Shown here piece after piece: positions 1-10,800 of a stretch of 64,000 nt of DNA. A model generated the notes under the pieces. It did no database searches. It was not told where the DNA came from and was given only the letters and a program-made list of their open reading frames with translations. A program made the translations under genes and the position numbers. The first letter of the stretch is position 1. Every line of letters begins with the position of its first letter. The stretch lies in assembly GCA_036365515.1 (NCBI GenBank), contig CM070875.1, positions 87,996,128 to 88,060,127 of the forward strand, in the 5' to 3' direction. The stretch is from Torymus aiolomorphi (Eukaryota; Arthropoda; Insecta; Hymenoptera; Torymidae).

Positions 1-99
1 AATAATAATCCTTTTAATTAATTAATTTATAGTATTTATTGACTTTCAGAAAACAAATTTATTTTGCTTAAACAGAAATATAATAAATAGTATATTACG

Positions 100-538
100 A
101 TACGTGGGCCGGAAATTGGATTGTATACTATTTTTCTTACTCCCCGGCCGAAAGTACGTTCTGTAATTCTTAAATAATTAATAAAATTGCGTTGTCGTCT
201 GCTAGCTGTGTTTGAGTGTTAGTTTTTCTTTCGACCCGTTCGATAGTAGTACTCTCTCGGCCGCTTTGGGTAGCTCGGTCGATATTACCGACTGTTTTTT
301 CTCTCGACCCGGCGTAGAGAGCTGGTTTTTGGGTGTCTGCTACTTTCGCTGTTGCAGAGATGGTTTGATGCCCGCCCGATATTTGCAAGACCGAGGCGAA
401 GCCGAGGCTTTGCTGGTCGGGGCGGGCATCAGAAACACATTCATTAAAAAAAGAAGGAAATAAGGTGATGAAATAAGTACAATAAAGTTTGATCAACTCT
501 TTTTTCTCGTCACCCGTCCACTTTCCTCTGTCTATTTC
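100..538. repeat. Interspersed repeat segment with GC-rich hairpin
   Basis: Two short stretches recur near 57.92-58.12 kb: a segment around 127-161 (related, as reverse complement, to 58075-58118) and the 19-mer CTTTTTTCTCGTCACCCGT at 499-517 (also at 57921). A hairpin lies at about 366-430, with outer arms TGATGCCCGCCC and GGGCGGGCATCA. Reading frames across the hairpin look like by-products of GC-rich symmetry and match no protein I know. The family is unidentified. Confidence 0.5.
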
Positions 539-696
539 GTACACCCAATGGACATTGATTCGTATCGAACGTGCCCGTTAGTGACCGTCACGCATAACCT
601 TTTGAACGTTAATATACATAAGAAATGATAAAACAATTGAAAAGGTTATGCATGATGGTCACTATAACGACACGAATCAATGTCCATTGGGTGTAC
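539..696. mobile_element. Foldback MITE, 158 bp
   Basis: The terminal inverted repeat is perfect for at least 23 bp, starting GTACACCCAATGGACATTG, and the arms continue inward (TGACC, GCATAACCTTTT against AAAAGGTTATGC, GGTCA) to a short AT loop. There is no coding capacity. The ends are GTAC, so a target duplication cannot be separated from the repeat itself. Superfamily unassigned. Confidence 0.8.
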
Positions 697-757
697 GTGT
701 CCAACCTTCACACCGCACAAACATCTTTTCCTCGGACGCTCCCGTCCGCACGTTTAC

Positions 758-1035
758 TTCAGGAGGTACATAGGTGATACGAAGATGCAGAGATCATAAT
801 GAAATTTGAATACATTATTCTTTGAATTATGCGGAGCACGCACGATTTTTTTCTATATTTATTATCGTACATATTTTGAAAATATTTGATTCGAAAGTTT
901 GCAGGTTATACACGGGATCTTATGGGACTCGGTCAAAAATAGCTGATTGACATAGAGTGTGATTTTGTAAAAAAGCAGAAAGAGCAATAAAAAACTAACG
1001 AACATATTGGTTAAAACCTTAAGGACGTTCTCCGA
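758..1035. repeat. Interspersed repeat family R2, copy 1
   Basis: This segment aligns over about 250 bp with 13820-14070 (for example GATCATAATGAAATTTGAA and TTTGCAGGTTATACACGG). The copies are diverged by scattered substitutions and small indels. The right edge, CTTAAGGACGTTCTCCG, reappears as its reverse complement at about 57650. No coding potential is seen. Confidence 0.65.
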
Positions 1036-1183
1036 CTGCAGTGATTCTCAACTTAAAGGTAGCTTAGGCTCACGCAGTCGCCCCCGTTTGCAAGAACTTT
1101 AAGTTGAGCACAATCGGGTCTTTTGGCTCGCCCCCCTATGCGCAGCAGCGTAAAAGTGATGTCACTGCGCAGGTTTGTGCGAT

Positions 1184-1195
1184 GTGGCAACGTTG
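1184..1195. repeat. Candidate left terminal repeat of transposon A
   Basis: GTGGCAACGTTG here is repeated exactly as its reverse complement at 5024-5035, bracketing the transposase-exonuclease remnants. Flanking bases are also partly mirrored (TGTG and CGA just outside). A similar GTGGCAACG occurs at 17876, upstream of transposon B. No target duplication is evident, so the assignment is tentative. Confidence 0.4.
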
Positions 1196-1357
1196 ATTCT
1201 CCAGCACTCGCTCTTCTTTTACTCATGTGATAAACAGACGTGTTCATGAGATTATGGCGCAAATAATGTCGTATAAACAATGTCAAATCCACGGATCAAA
1301 AACGGTCGTTTCATTAGCATAAAGAAGAAAACAAGAATTAACAAAGCTTTAGTAGCG

Positions 1358-1636
1358 ATGTCAAACGCCAAGAAGAAAAAAAAAGAAATGTCTGCACTAG
1401 TGCAAATTGCACGTGAACTAAAAATAGCTGAAGGAAGTTGAATAGTTCAGTTGAGAGCTCTGAGGAAAAATCTCAAATGCTATAAATGCAACAATCTTCT
1501 AGATTTAGAAAAGGTGATGAAGGAAAAACAAATCGGGCTCCACTCAATTTTGACCATACCATGTGAAAAATGCTATTTTAATAATTCTGTGCACACTGGA
1601 AAAATTCAAAATAATGTTTCTGAAATCCGAATATAA
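1358..1636 (+). pseudogene. Transposon A: N-terminal segment of Mutator-like transposase
   Basis: An ATG at 1358 opens a lysine-rich N-terminus. After an in-frame TGA near 1439 the same frame continues with a putative zinc ribbon: CYKC near 1480 and, about 35 residues later, CEKC. Paired Cys-x2-Cys knuckles upstream of the catalytic core are usual in the insect Mutator-like transposase family, and transposon B has a related CSNC motif at the matching place. The frame ends at 1636, where a tandem repeat begins; the core resumes near 2399. Broken by a stop and by the repeat. Identity rests on position and zinc-ribbon pattern. Confidence 0.5.
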
Positions 1637-1644
1637 TATTTTAT

Positions 1645-2345
1645 AGTTTAAGACTTGTACTTTTGAAGAATATAATTCATTTTGAAGAAAAGACTGATAT
1701 TTTATTGAAAAAATAGAGTTTAAACATTCAAATGGAATTTTCAACTAGAAGGAAGCATTTCGGAGTAAAAATAATAGCACCATTGGAAAGAGTAGGAAAA
1801 AATCTATCGATATATGTCCTTAGTTCTTTTTTCAGAGACTTGGTACACGATTATTAGCGAATTGAATAGAGCATGCACTTAAACGTGCCGTACGCACGGG
1901 CGCGAGGGGCTCGCGCGGACCCTCGGCGCTGTATTTTCATGTTGTTACTTTTAAACCCTTTATTTCTCCAACTTCTCCAACATAGGGTTTTGAAGCTTAA
2001 GAGTTGTACTTTCCAATGGTGTAGTTTATTTTGAAAAAAAACATGATATATTTTGAGAAAAATGGTTTTCAATATTCAACTCGAGTTTTCGTCCGGAAGA
2101 ACGCGTTTCGCAATAAAAACAATGGCGCAATTGGAAAGAGCAGAAAAAAATTTATCGATGTAGGTCTTAGGTTTTTTTTTCAAAGACGCAGCATACGATT
2201 ATGAGCGAGTTAAACAGAGCGCCTTTTACGCGAAAAAAGGCACCGAGCGCGCTCGGTGGCCCGTTTCTGCTGGACGCCCCCATATACACATTCATTCAAT
2301 GTGATCTTTTATATGTAATAAACGAATGAATATAAATTGAATAAT
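1645..2345. repeat. Two tandem copies of a ~351-bp repeat
   Basis: The block beginning TTTAAGACTTGTACTTTTGA near 1645 recurs in diverged form near 1996, and related GC-rich segments close each unit (about 1880-1930 and 2225-2280). The duplicated block separates the N-terminal and catalytic parts of transposase A, so it probably inserted there or expanded in an intron. No coding potential. Confidence 0.6.
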
Positions 2346-2398
2346 AAAGTCGATTTTTTTTTAATATACACTATATTTATAAACTTTGTAGGCCACAG

Positions 2399-3183
2399 GA
2401 TATTGCTACAGATATTTACCTGCACTCCAACAACACGAACTCCTTTGAACAAATAGTAAATAGAGAATTTGATAAGAGCCCCTGAGATATTGTAAATATT
2501 ATTGTTTCATATGACACAGGCTGGTCCAAGCGAGGCAATGGTCGCAGTTATGATAGTTTAAACGGTTATAGTGCAATCATTGGTTATTTGTCAGGAAAAA
2601 TTTTAGACTATACTACTCAAAACCGAAAATGTTTAAAATGTGACTTAGGACATGCAAAAGACGACCATAATTGTCGTTTGAATTTTCATGGTAGTGCGAA
2701 GGCGATGGAGGCATACGCAGTAGTTGAACTAATTAATCATAGTGATATTCTCAAAGAAGCCAGTTTACAAGTTAGAGTAATTATTGGAGACGAAGATAGT
2801 TCCATGATCGCAGCCGTACGCAAAGATGAACCAGATCAAAATTTTTATAAGTTAGCTGATAAGAACCATCTAGTGAAGAATTTCTCTAATGAGCTTTATA
2901 AATTAAGCAATTGCCATCCGCAACTAAAAAGGAAAGGCGTTATTGCACATTTAAAGAAATGTTTTTCATATGCTGTCTCCCAAAATAAAGGCCAAAGCGA
3001 TAAGCTTGCAACTCAATTAACGCGAATAGCAGATCATATATTTGGCTATCATGAAAATTGCGGAGACTGGTGCGTGCCGAAAAAGCGGCACACTATTACT
3101 TTGTCGGACCAAACTTTATACGACGAACTTGTGCAATTTTTTAATAAGTATGCAGTAAATGCACATAAATTTTCTGCGGCTTT
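2399..3183 (+). pseudogene. Transposon A: Mutator-like transposase catalytic core
   Basis: The frame opens after an AG at about 2398 and crosses one in-frame TGA near 2486. The core contains SYDTGWSKRGNGRSYDSL (first putative catalytic Asp), a CLKC and later cysteine/histidine cluster, and IIGDEDSSMIA (second putative Asp), followed by an HLVKNFSNELYKL region and a GDWC motif. The same order appears in transposon B as EGDGGYGKRSYRSGKYDSL, CLTC and YIGDGDSGTYN, so both belong to one transposase family with a DDE-type RNase H-like fold. The frame is cut at about 3183 by a 223-bp repeat; the rest continues at 3412. It cannot make active enzyme. Confidence 0.7.
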
Positions 3184-3406
3184 AAATTGCATATTATTCC
3201 TCTTGGTTTCTAGTTTTATACCACGCAGTTAAAAAAGATCACAAAGAAAACTTTTATTACAGTTAATTAAAATGTACTTTTAAAACTAGCTTAGATAGGG
3301 ATCCCGTGTTAAGGCCATGTAATACTCAAATGAAAATCCCTACCTTACCGATATGTCGGTAACAGACTGTATATTGAGTAATAATTAAATTATGAATAAT
3401 TTTTTA
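3184..3406. mobile_element. 223-bp repeat inserted in transposase A (copy 1)
   Basis: Nearly identical to 5146-5368; I noticed about one mismatch (GGGATCCC against GGTATCCC). It falls between the transposase segments ending HKFSAA and starting ANESFNN, so it is an insertion. It contains a small hairpin (CCGATATGTCGG) and mirrored ends ATTATTC and GAATAAT. Probably a small non-autonomous element; target duplication not clear. Confidence 0.65.
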
Positions 3407-3411
3407 GCCAA

Positions 3412-3695
3412 GCGAACGAGAGTTTTAATAATATTGTAGCTCATAAAGCTCACAAAAATAAATGCCTTAGTCGAAGTACTGCATGCGATTTTAGAGTAGC
3501 TAATAGTGTCTGTGTTAAAAATGATGGCGAAGCAACATTTTAAATATTCAGACAAAATTGCATCTGCCACGGGGATCTCATACAGCGAAATACGCGCTTA
3601 CGTCCGATCATAAGCGGTATAAAAGAAAATTAAATGATAGATCTAGGAAAAAGAAGTTGAGAAGAATTGTTTTAAAAAAAATAGAGAAAATCTAA
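3412..3695 (+). pseudogene. Transposon A: transposase C-terminal segment
   Basis: The frame resumes with ANESFNNIVAHKAHKNKCL, which supplies the third putative catalytic residue (Glu in NESFN) and the usual basic stretch behind it. Transposon B has NAAENFNSRIAKYIDGKR at the equivalent place. A one-base loss near 3540 shifts the frame; the new frame runs through a Lys/Arg-rich tail to a stop at 3693-3695. A further one-base shift in the oligo-A near 3675 would connect it with the exonuclease frame, so transposase and exonuclease were probably one polypeptide. Confidence 0.6.
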
Positions 3696-3724
3696 GAAAA
3701 GTCACTGAGAAGGCTGAAGGTACT

Positions 3725-4625
3725 ATGTATAAAAGTAATTGTGGAATCGATGAAGCAATAAACAATAAGATTAGTGAAGACAGCGGAGAAAAGTGCAGCG
3801 TAGAAAGTAGTATTGTTTATTTCGATCTGGAGACTACAGGATTCGCGAAGGATGCCGATATTTTACAAATTGCGGGAGTCTGTAACGATAAAGTTTTTAA
3901 TATATACATACGATCCGTAAAGCAAATTTCTGTCGGTGCTAGTAAAGCCACGGGATTATGCCACATAAACGGAAAGTTATATCTTCGTGACAAAGAACTG
4001 GAAACTTTTACTCTTGTTGATGCGTTGAAATCATTTAGCCAATTTTTAGACTCACTTGCTAAAAAAAAAATGTTTACTAGTAGCACATAATGCTAATTTT
4101 GATACACCTCGGTTGTTACGTGCTATTATTCATGAAAATATGCAAAATGATTTTTGTATGATAGCGGGTTTTTCCGATACTTTGATGATGCTTAAAAAAA
4201 TGCTTCCAGAAAGAAAAGGGCCTGATCAATTCAAATTAGAAATATTGGCTAACGATTTCTTAGGGTCTGAAGAGTCAGGGTTTTTTCATGACGCAGTATA
4301 CGACGTAATAGTTTTACAAAAGATTATATGTACATTGAATTATCAAAGAAATTTATTTGATTATAGCAAGACGTTGTATAATTGTTATTTCGAATTGCAC
4401 CAAAAAGAAACAATTAATTATAATTTACAATTTTTAACAGAATTAAATGATATACTTTCAAAGGAAATGTTAAAAAGACTTGCATTAAGTGATATTAAAT
4501 ATAGTTCTTTAATAGAAATTCATAAAAATGAAGGGGAAAAAGGTATAAACGATTTGTTTATAAAAAAAATAACCAAAAATAAAAAAATCATTACCAAAGT
4601 TTTACAGTTTATAACAAAAACTTAA
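3725..4625 (+). pseudogene. Transposon A: DEDDh (DnaQ-like) 3'-5' exonuclease module, frameshifted
   Basis: The ATG at 3725 starts a Ser/Glu-rich linker followed by IVYFDLETTG, the ExoI motif (Asp and Glu that bind metal). After a one-base frameshift in an A10 run at about 4062-4071 the frame continues LLVAHNANFD (ExoII) and later FHDAVYDV (ExoIII, His-x4-Asp), the full DEDDh signature. The family removes nucleotides 3' to 5' with two metal ions and is related to the DNA polymerase III epsilon proofreading subunit. A Lys-rich tail of about 100 residues follows. It lies directly after the transposase on the same strand, which suggests a role in processing transposon ends; that role is inference. 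Confidence 0.75.
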
Positions 4626-4982
4626 ATGAAAGGTATTATTGATCTCGATGTTAGAGCTAGTAAAAACTATAATGAGTATTAAAAAGTTTTAGGAAAAACT
4701 TTAATGAAAAATATTATATATTTCTAAGGATCTATGTTTTCAGTGTTTCTTGTAATAAATATAATTTATTTACTAATATATTCTCAAGTGCCTACAAGTT
4801 TGTACTGTTTTGTAATAAATCTACTTTGTTTCAAATAAAATTTTTTTATTACCTGTACATTTTTTTAATTATTAATATCATAAGCAGAAGCTGTATTGTT
4901 TAACGGCTAATATGTTAATATAAATGTAAAATTTACATTTCATTTTATCGAACGAAACGTCAGTTTCCATTTTGACGCTCGC

Positions 4983-5012
4983 TATATATATGTATATATA
5001 TATATATATATA
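4983..5012. repeat. AT dinucleotide microsatellite
   Basis: A run of TA repeats with one TG interruption, lying just inside the candidate right terminal repeat of transposon A. Confidence 0.85.
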
Positions 5013-5023
5013 AAACTCTTGTG

Positions 5024-5035
5024 CAACGTTGCCAC
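5024..5035. repeat. Candidate right terminal repeat of transposon A
   Basis: CAACGTTGCCAC is the exact reverse complement of 1184-1195. Together they would delimit an element of about 3.85 kb holding the transposase and exonuclease remnants. Confidence 0.4.
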
Positions 5036-5145
5036 GTCGTTCACACACCCTTCCCGCTGCGACTTACTGCCGGCCAAAAACATAGAAGACCTGCGTATTC
5101 ACGTAACGATATCTTGAGAATGAATATCGAAAGCTACATTCAGCA

Positions 5146-5368
5146 AAATTGCATATTATTCCTCTTGGTTTCTAGTTTTATACCACGCAGTTAAAAAAGA
5201 TCACAAAGAAAACTTTTATTACAGTTAATTAAAATGTACTTTTAAAACTAGCTTAGATAGGTATCCCGTGTTAAGGCCATGTAATACTCAAATGAAAATC
5301 CCTACCTTACCGATATGTCGGTAACAGACTGTATATTGAGTAATAATTAAATTATGAATAATTTTTTT
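5146..5368. mobile_element. 223-bp repeat, copy 2
   Basis: Direct copy of 3184-3406, same orientation, almost identical, lying outside the transposase. High identity between copies implies recent movement or gene conversion. It has no coding capacity. Confidence 0.65.
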
Positions 5369-5735
5369 AACAAAAACGCTCTGTCAGGCGCTCGGGAATT
5401 CTTCGAAGATGATTATGTTAAAGTTTCACAATTGAAATAATAACTGTCATCGAGTTATTTAGTTTTTAGTCATATTTTTTAGCTAAAAATTGAATAACAG
5501 CTCGAATATACATCGGATTTGCGTGAAATTTAACACATATGCTTGTTGTATCATTTGCGAGCGCCTGACAGTCTTCTTTTTTTGAAAGTCGCCAAAAAGT
5601 ATTATTTTATTTTTTTACATAAATAAACTTCCGACACTAAGTTGTGAGGTTGGCATCACTTCTATATCACTATCTTAAAATGGCAGACAGTAAGGCATAC
5701 CAACCTTTTTTCACGCGATGTATTTGCTTACGTTG

Positions 5736-6197
5736 TATTGTTTTCGGAAATGGCAGTAGATGGCGCTATGACTACCATTTGGAAAATAAAATTATAAATT
5801 ATATGATAAAATGATAATTAAAGTAAAATAGAATTGAAAAACTTCAGCTTTGCAAATTATCTGATTATTGTTGTACGATATACATATACATATATCTAAA
5901 CGATAGAATAGCGATGAATTGCGTTCATAACCTCAAAATCATCATGTGATAATGTTTTGAATATGATATTGTTTTCGGTAATGGCAGTAGATGGCGCTAT
6001 GACTACCATTTGGAAAATAAAATTATAAATTATATGATAAAATGATAATTAAAGTAAAATAGAATTGAAAAACTTCTGCTTTGCAAATTATCTGATTATT
6101 GTTGTGCGATATACATATACATATATCTAAATGATAGAATAGCGATGAATTGCGTTCATAACCTCAAAATCATCATGTGATAATGTTTTGAATATGA
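5736..6197. repeat. 231-bp tandem duplication
   Basis: Two copies start TATTGTTTTCGG at 5736 and 5967 with only a few substitutions. A third, diverged partial copy (GATGAATTGCGTT, AACCTCAAAA) follows to about 6330. The unit includes GGCAGTAGATGGCGCTATG, a motif type common in insect repeats. Confidence 0.85.
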
Positions 6198-6439
6198 ATC
6201 TTTTATAAGAGGAGGAACAATGTTTTTCTCTGCATATTTGTACAGAAATATTATGGTATAAGTAAATCGAAACGATATAATAGCGATGAATTGCGTTAAT
6301 AACCTCAAAAACAATATCTGATGTTTTGAATACAAATATTATAGCTGAAATAATACATCTACTTTCAAACCTAATTTACAAATATTTGATTTTTTATAAT
6401 AACCATTAACTTATAACAGTATAAACTATTGTTTTTCAC

Positions 6440-7635
6440 ATACTTATGAGGAAATACGGGTCCGCGAAAATTTTTGTAAATAGCCTATAAAGGAGTTTTC
6501 ACTGAGAAAGTTATTATTGTGGAGAGAATTCCCGATCAAACCAAGCTTCTCAAGTAATATTTATTATATTTTGTAACAAATAGAAATATGTAAATTATTA
6601 AACAATTTTTTTCCGCGCGATTTTGCGAAATGCGCATGCACGATATTATTTGTAAAGAGCTTATGAAAGGGTTTTGATTGCGGAGTTATGATTTCAGAGT
6701 TATGATTGCGGAACGATTTCCCAAAGAAATCAAAGCTTCACAAGTAATATTTGTTGTATCTTGTAACAAATACAAATTTATAAATTATTAAACAATTTTT
6801 TTCCCTACGCGATTTTTCGAAATACGTGTGAGCGAAATTTTTTGTAAAGAGCTTATGAAGGGGTTTTCCTACATAGCTATGATTGCCGAACGATTTCCCG
6901 AAGAAATCAAAGCTTCACAAGTAATATTTGTTATACCTTGTAACAAATACAAATTTATAAATTTTTAAACAATTTTTTTTCCACGCAATTTTGAGAAATG
7001 CGCATGCGCGACATTTGTTGTAAAGAGCTTATGAAGGGGTTTTCGTACAGAGTTGTGATTGCCGAACGATTTCCCAATGACATCAAAGCTTCTAAAGTTA
7101 CATTTGTTATATCTTGTAATAAATACAAATTTATAAATTATCAGACAATTTTTTCCACGTAATTTTGCGAAACACGCATGCACGACATTTTTTGTAAAGA
7201 GATTATGAAAGGGTTTTCGTTCAGAGTTATGATTGCGGAACGATTTCCCGAAGAAATCGAAGCTTCACAAGTAATATTTGTTATATCTTGTAACAAATAC
7301 GAATTTATAAATTATTAAACAATTTTTTTCCGCGTGATTTTTCGAAATACGTTATGCGACATTTTTTGTAAAGAGCTTACGAAGGGGTTTTCGTATAGAG
7401 TTATGATTGTCGAACGGTTTCCCAATGACAACAAAGCTTCTTAAGTAATATTTATTATATCCTGGAACAAATACACATTATTTATAAATTATTAAACAAT
7501 TTTTTTCCACGCGATTTTCCGAAATACGTGTGCGCGACATTTTTTGTGAAGAGCTTATGAAGGGGGTTTCCTTCATAGCGATGATTGCGGAACGATTTCG
7601 TAATGACATCAAAGCTTCTTAAGTAATATTTATTA
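6440..7635. repeat. ~176-bp satellite, about seven diverged copies
   Basis: Recurring landmarks are AAATTATTAAACAATTTTTTT, CGAAATNCGNNTGCGCGAC, TGTAAAGAGCTTATGAAGGGG and CAAAGCTTCNCAAGTAATATTTGTTATATC, at spacings near 176 bp after the first unit. Copies are diverged. The array stops inside a unit at 7635, where a long insertion begins, and resumes at 12521. Confidence 0.85.
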
Positions 7636-7896
7636 GGCACGACCGCTACTCGGGAGAGCCTTATAATTTCACCAGAGTGAAAATTGTAAGAATACAAATA
7701 CCGAATATTTCATGTGTAAAAACCATTTCCCACTCAGAATAAGTGCGTTATCTATGTCTGTACATCCGTATGTGCGCAAGTTACTCCATTATCACAATGA
7801 ATTTTCGATAGATTTCATCAGAATTGCGCGAAACACTCATCTAATTACACTTAAGTGACAGTTCTCTAGCGAGAACAATCGATAAAAAAATTTGAT

Positions 7897-10800
7897 ATAT
7901 TTCCTTTCTTTCGTACATTTATCTAAATATTTCCTTTCTTACGTGCATACTTATCTAAAAAATAACAGACTCACTATTAGAAAGCAATAATAGTCGGTGA
8001 AGTGGGAATATTACGATAAAATAACACGATTTAACCTCTTTTATTTCAAAATATAAATATTCGTAATTACTTAGAAAAACGTTTACTTATTGCGCAGGAC
8101 CATCGCTATATACCCATTGCAGGGAAGAGTCACGATCGTATCCCGCCAGAAAAGTGCGATGTGAGCGGGCGAGGCTACGGGAGTCGCGCCCGTCCCGCAG
8201 CGCCGGACGGGAGCGACTCCCGTAGAGTAGCGGCGCGCTATACGTCTCGTCTGCCGTGATGGAAGTAAATACCATTGACCCTTATGATAACGAGGATAGT
8301 TTTCATCGAACCAGATGTTGCTTATAATTATATTTCAATTTCTAATTTTTGTCTGAGAAATTCTATTCAGAGGAATTTTTGGTTATTGACGAGCATCCGT
8401 AATATACGATGATGAAATTGTATTGCACAAGGCAGTTCTGTCGAGATATTTCCTTTCTTTCGTACATTTATCTAAATATTTCCTTTCTTACGTGCATACT
8501 TATCTAAAAAATAACAGACTCACTATTAGAAAGCAATAATAGTCGGTGAAGTGGGAATATTACGATAAAATAACACGATTTAACCTCTTTTTTATTTCAA
8601 AATATAAATATTCGTAATTACTTAGAAAAACGTTTACTTATTGCGTAGGGCCATCGCTATATACCCATTGCAGGGAAGAGTCACGATCGTATCCCGCCAG
8701 AAAAGTGCGATGTGAGCGGGCGAGGCTACGGGAGTCGCGCCCGTCCCGCAGCGCCGGACGGGAGCGACTCCCGTAGAGTAGCGGCGCGCTATACGTCTCG
8801 TCTGCCGTGATGGAAGTAAATACCATTGACCCTTATGATAACGAGGATAGTTTTCATCGAACCAGATGTTGCTTATAATTATATTTCAATTTCTAATTTT
8901 TGTCTGAGAAATTCTATTCAGAGGAATTTTTGGTTATTGACGAGCATCCGTAATATACGATGATGAAATTGTATTGCACAAGGCAGTTCTGTCGAGATAT
9001 TTCCTTTCTTTCGTACATTTATCTAAATATTTCCTTTCTTACGTGCATACTTATCTAAAAAATAACAGACTCACTATTAGAAAGCAATAATAGTCGGTGA
9101 AGTGGGAATATTACGATAAAATAACACGATTTAACCTCTTTTATTTCAAAATATAAATATTCGTAATTACTTAGAAAAACGTTTACTTATTGCGTAGGGC
9201 CATCGCTATATACCCATTGCAGGGAAGAGTCACGATCGTATCCCGCCAGAAAAGTGCGATGTGAGCGGGCGAGGCTACGGGAGTCGTGCCCGTCCCGCAG
9301 CGCCGGACGGGAGCGACTCCCGTAGAGTAGCGGCGCGCTATACGTCTCGTCTGCCGTGATGGAAGTAAATACCATTGACCCTTATGATAACGAGGATAGT
9401 TTTCATCGAACCAGATGTTGCTTATAATTATATTTCAATTTCTAATTTTTGTCTGAGAAATTCTATTCAGAGGAATTTTTGGTTATTGACGAGCATCCGT
9501 AATATACGATGATGAACTTGTATTGCACAAGGCAGCTCTATCGACATATTTCCTTTCTTTCGTACATTTATCTAAATATTTCCTTTCTTACGTGCATACT
9601 TATCTAAAAAATAACAGACTCACTATTAGAAAGCAATAATAGTCGGTGAAGTGGGAATATTACGATAAAATAACACGATTTAACCTCTTTTATTTCAAAA
9701 TATAAATATTCGTAATTACTTAGAAAAACGTTTACTTATTGCGTAGGGCCATCGCTATATACCCATTGCAGGGAAGAGTCACGATCGTATCCCGCCAGAA
9801 AAGTGCGATGTGAGCGGGCGAGGCTACGGGAGTCGCGCCCGTCCCGCAGCGCCGGACGGAAGCGACTCCCGTAGAGTAGCGGCGCGCTATACGTCTCGTC
9901 TGCCGTGATGGAAGTAAATACCATTGACCCTTATGAGAACGAGGATAGTTTTCATCGAACCAGATGTTGCTGATAATTATATTTCAATTTCTAATTTTTG
10001 TCTGAGAAATTCTATTCAGAGGAATTTTTGGTTATTGACGAGCATCCGTAATATACGATGATGAACTTGTATTGCACAAGGCAGCTCTATCGACATATTT
10101 CCTTTCTTTCGTACATTTATCTAAATATTTCCTTTCTTACGTGCATACTTATCTAAAAAATAACAGACTCACTATTAGAAAGCAATAATAGTCGGTGAAG
10201 TGGGAATATTACGATAAAATAACACGATTTAACCTCTTTTATTTCAAAATATAAATATTCGTAATTGCTTAGAAAAACGTTTACTTATTGCGTAGGGCCA
10301 TCGCTATATACCCATTGCAGGGAAGAGTCACGATCGTATCCCGCCAGAAAAGTGCGATGTGAGCGGGCGAGGCTACGGGAGTCGCGCCCGTCCCGCAGCG
10401 CCGGAGGGGAGCGTCTCCCGTAGAGTAGCGGCGCGCTACATGTCTCGTCTGCCGTGATGGAAGTTAATACCATTGACCCTTATGATAACGAGGATAGTTT
10501 TCATCGAACCAGATGTTGCTTATAATTATATTTCAATTTCTAATTTTTGTCTGAGAAATTCTATTCAGAGGAATTTTTGGTTATTGACGAGCTTCCGTAA
10601 TATACGATGATGAACTTGTATTGCACAAGGCAGCTCTATCGACATATTTCCTTTCTTTCGTACATTTATCTAAATATTTCCTTTCTTACGTGCATACTTA
10701 TCTAAAAAATAACAGACTCACTATTAGAAAGCAATAATAGTCGGTGAAGTGGGAATATTACGATAAAATAACACGATTTAACCTCTTTTATTTCAAAATA

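Noticed and set aside
170..544. 124-residue minus-strand frame as a gene
   Set aside because: It overlaps an interspersed repeat with a strong hairpin and shows no domain, splice or start support.
4062..4071. Programmed frameshift in the A10 run of the exonuclease
   Set aside because: The transposon has other stops and shifts, and homopolymer length errors are common. Decay or sequencing error is simpler.
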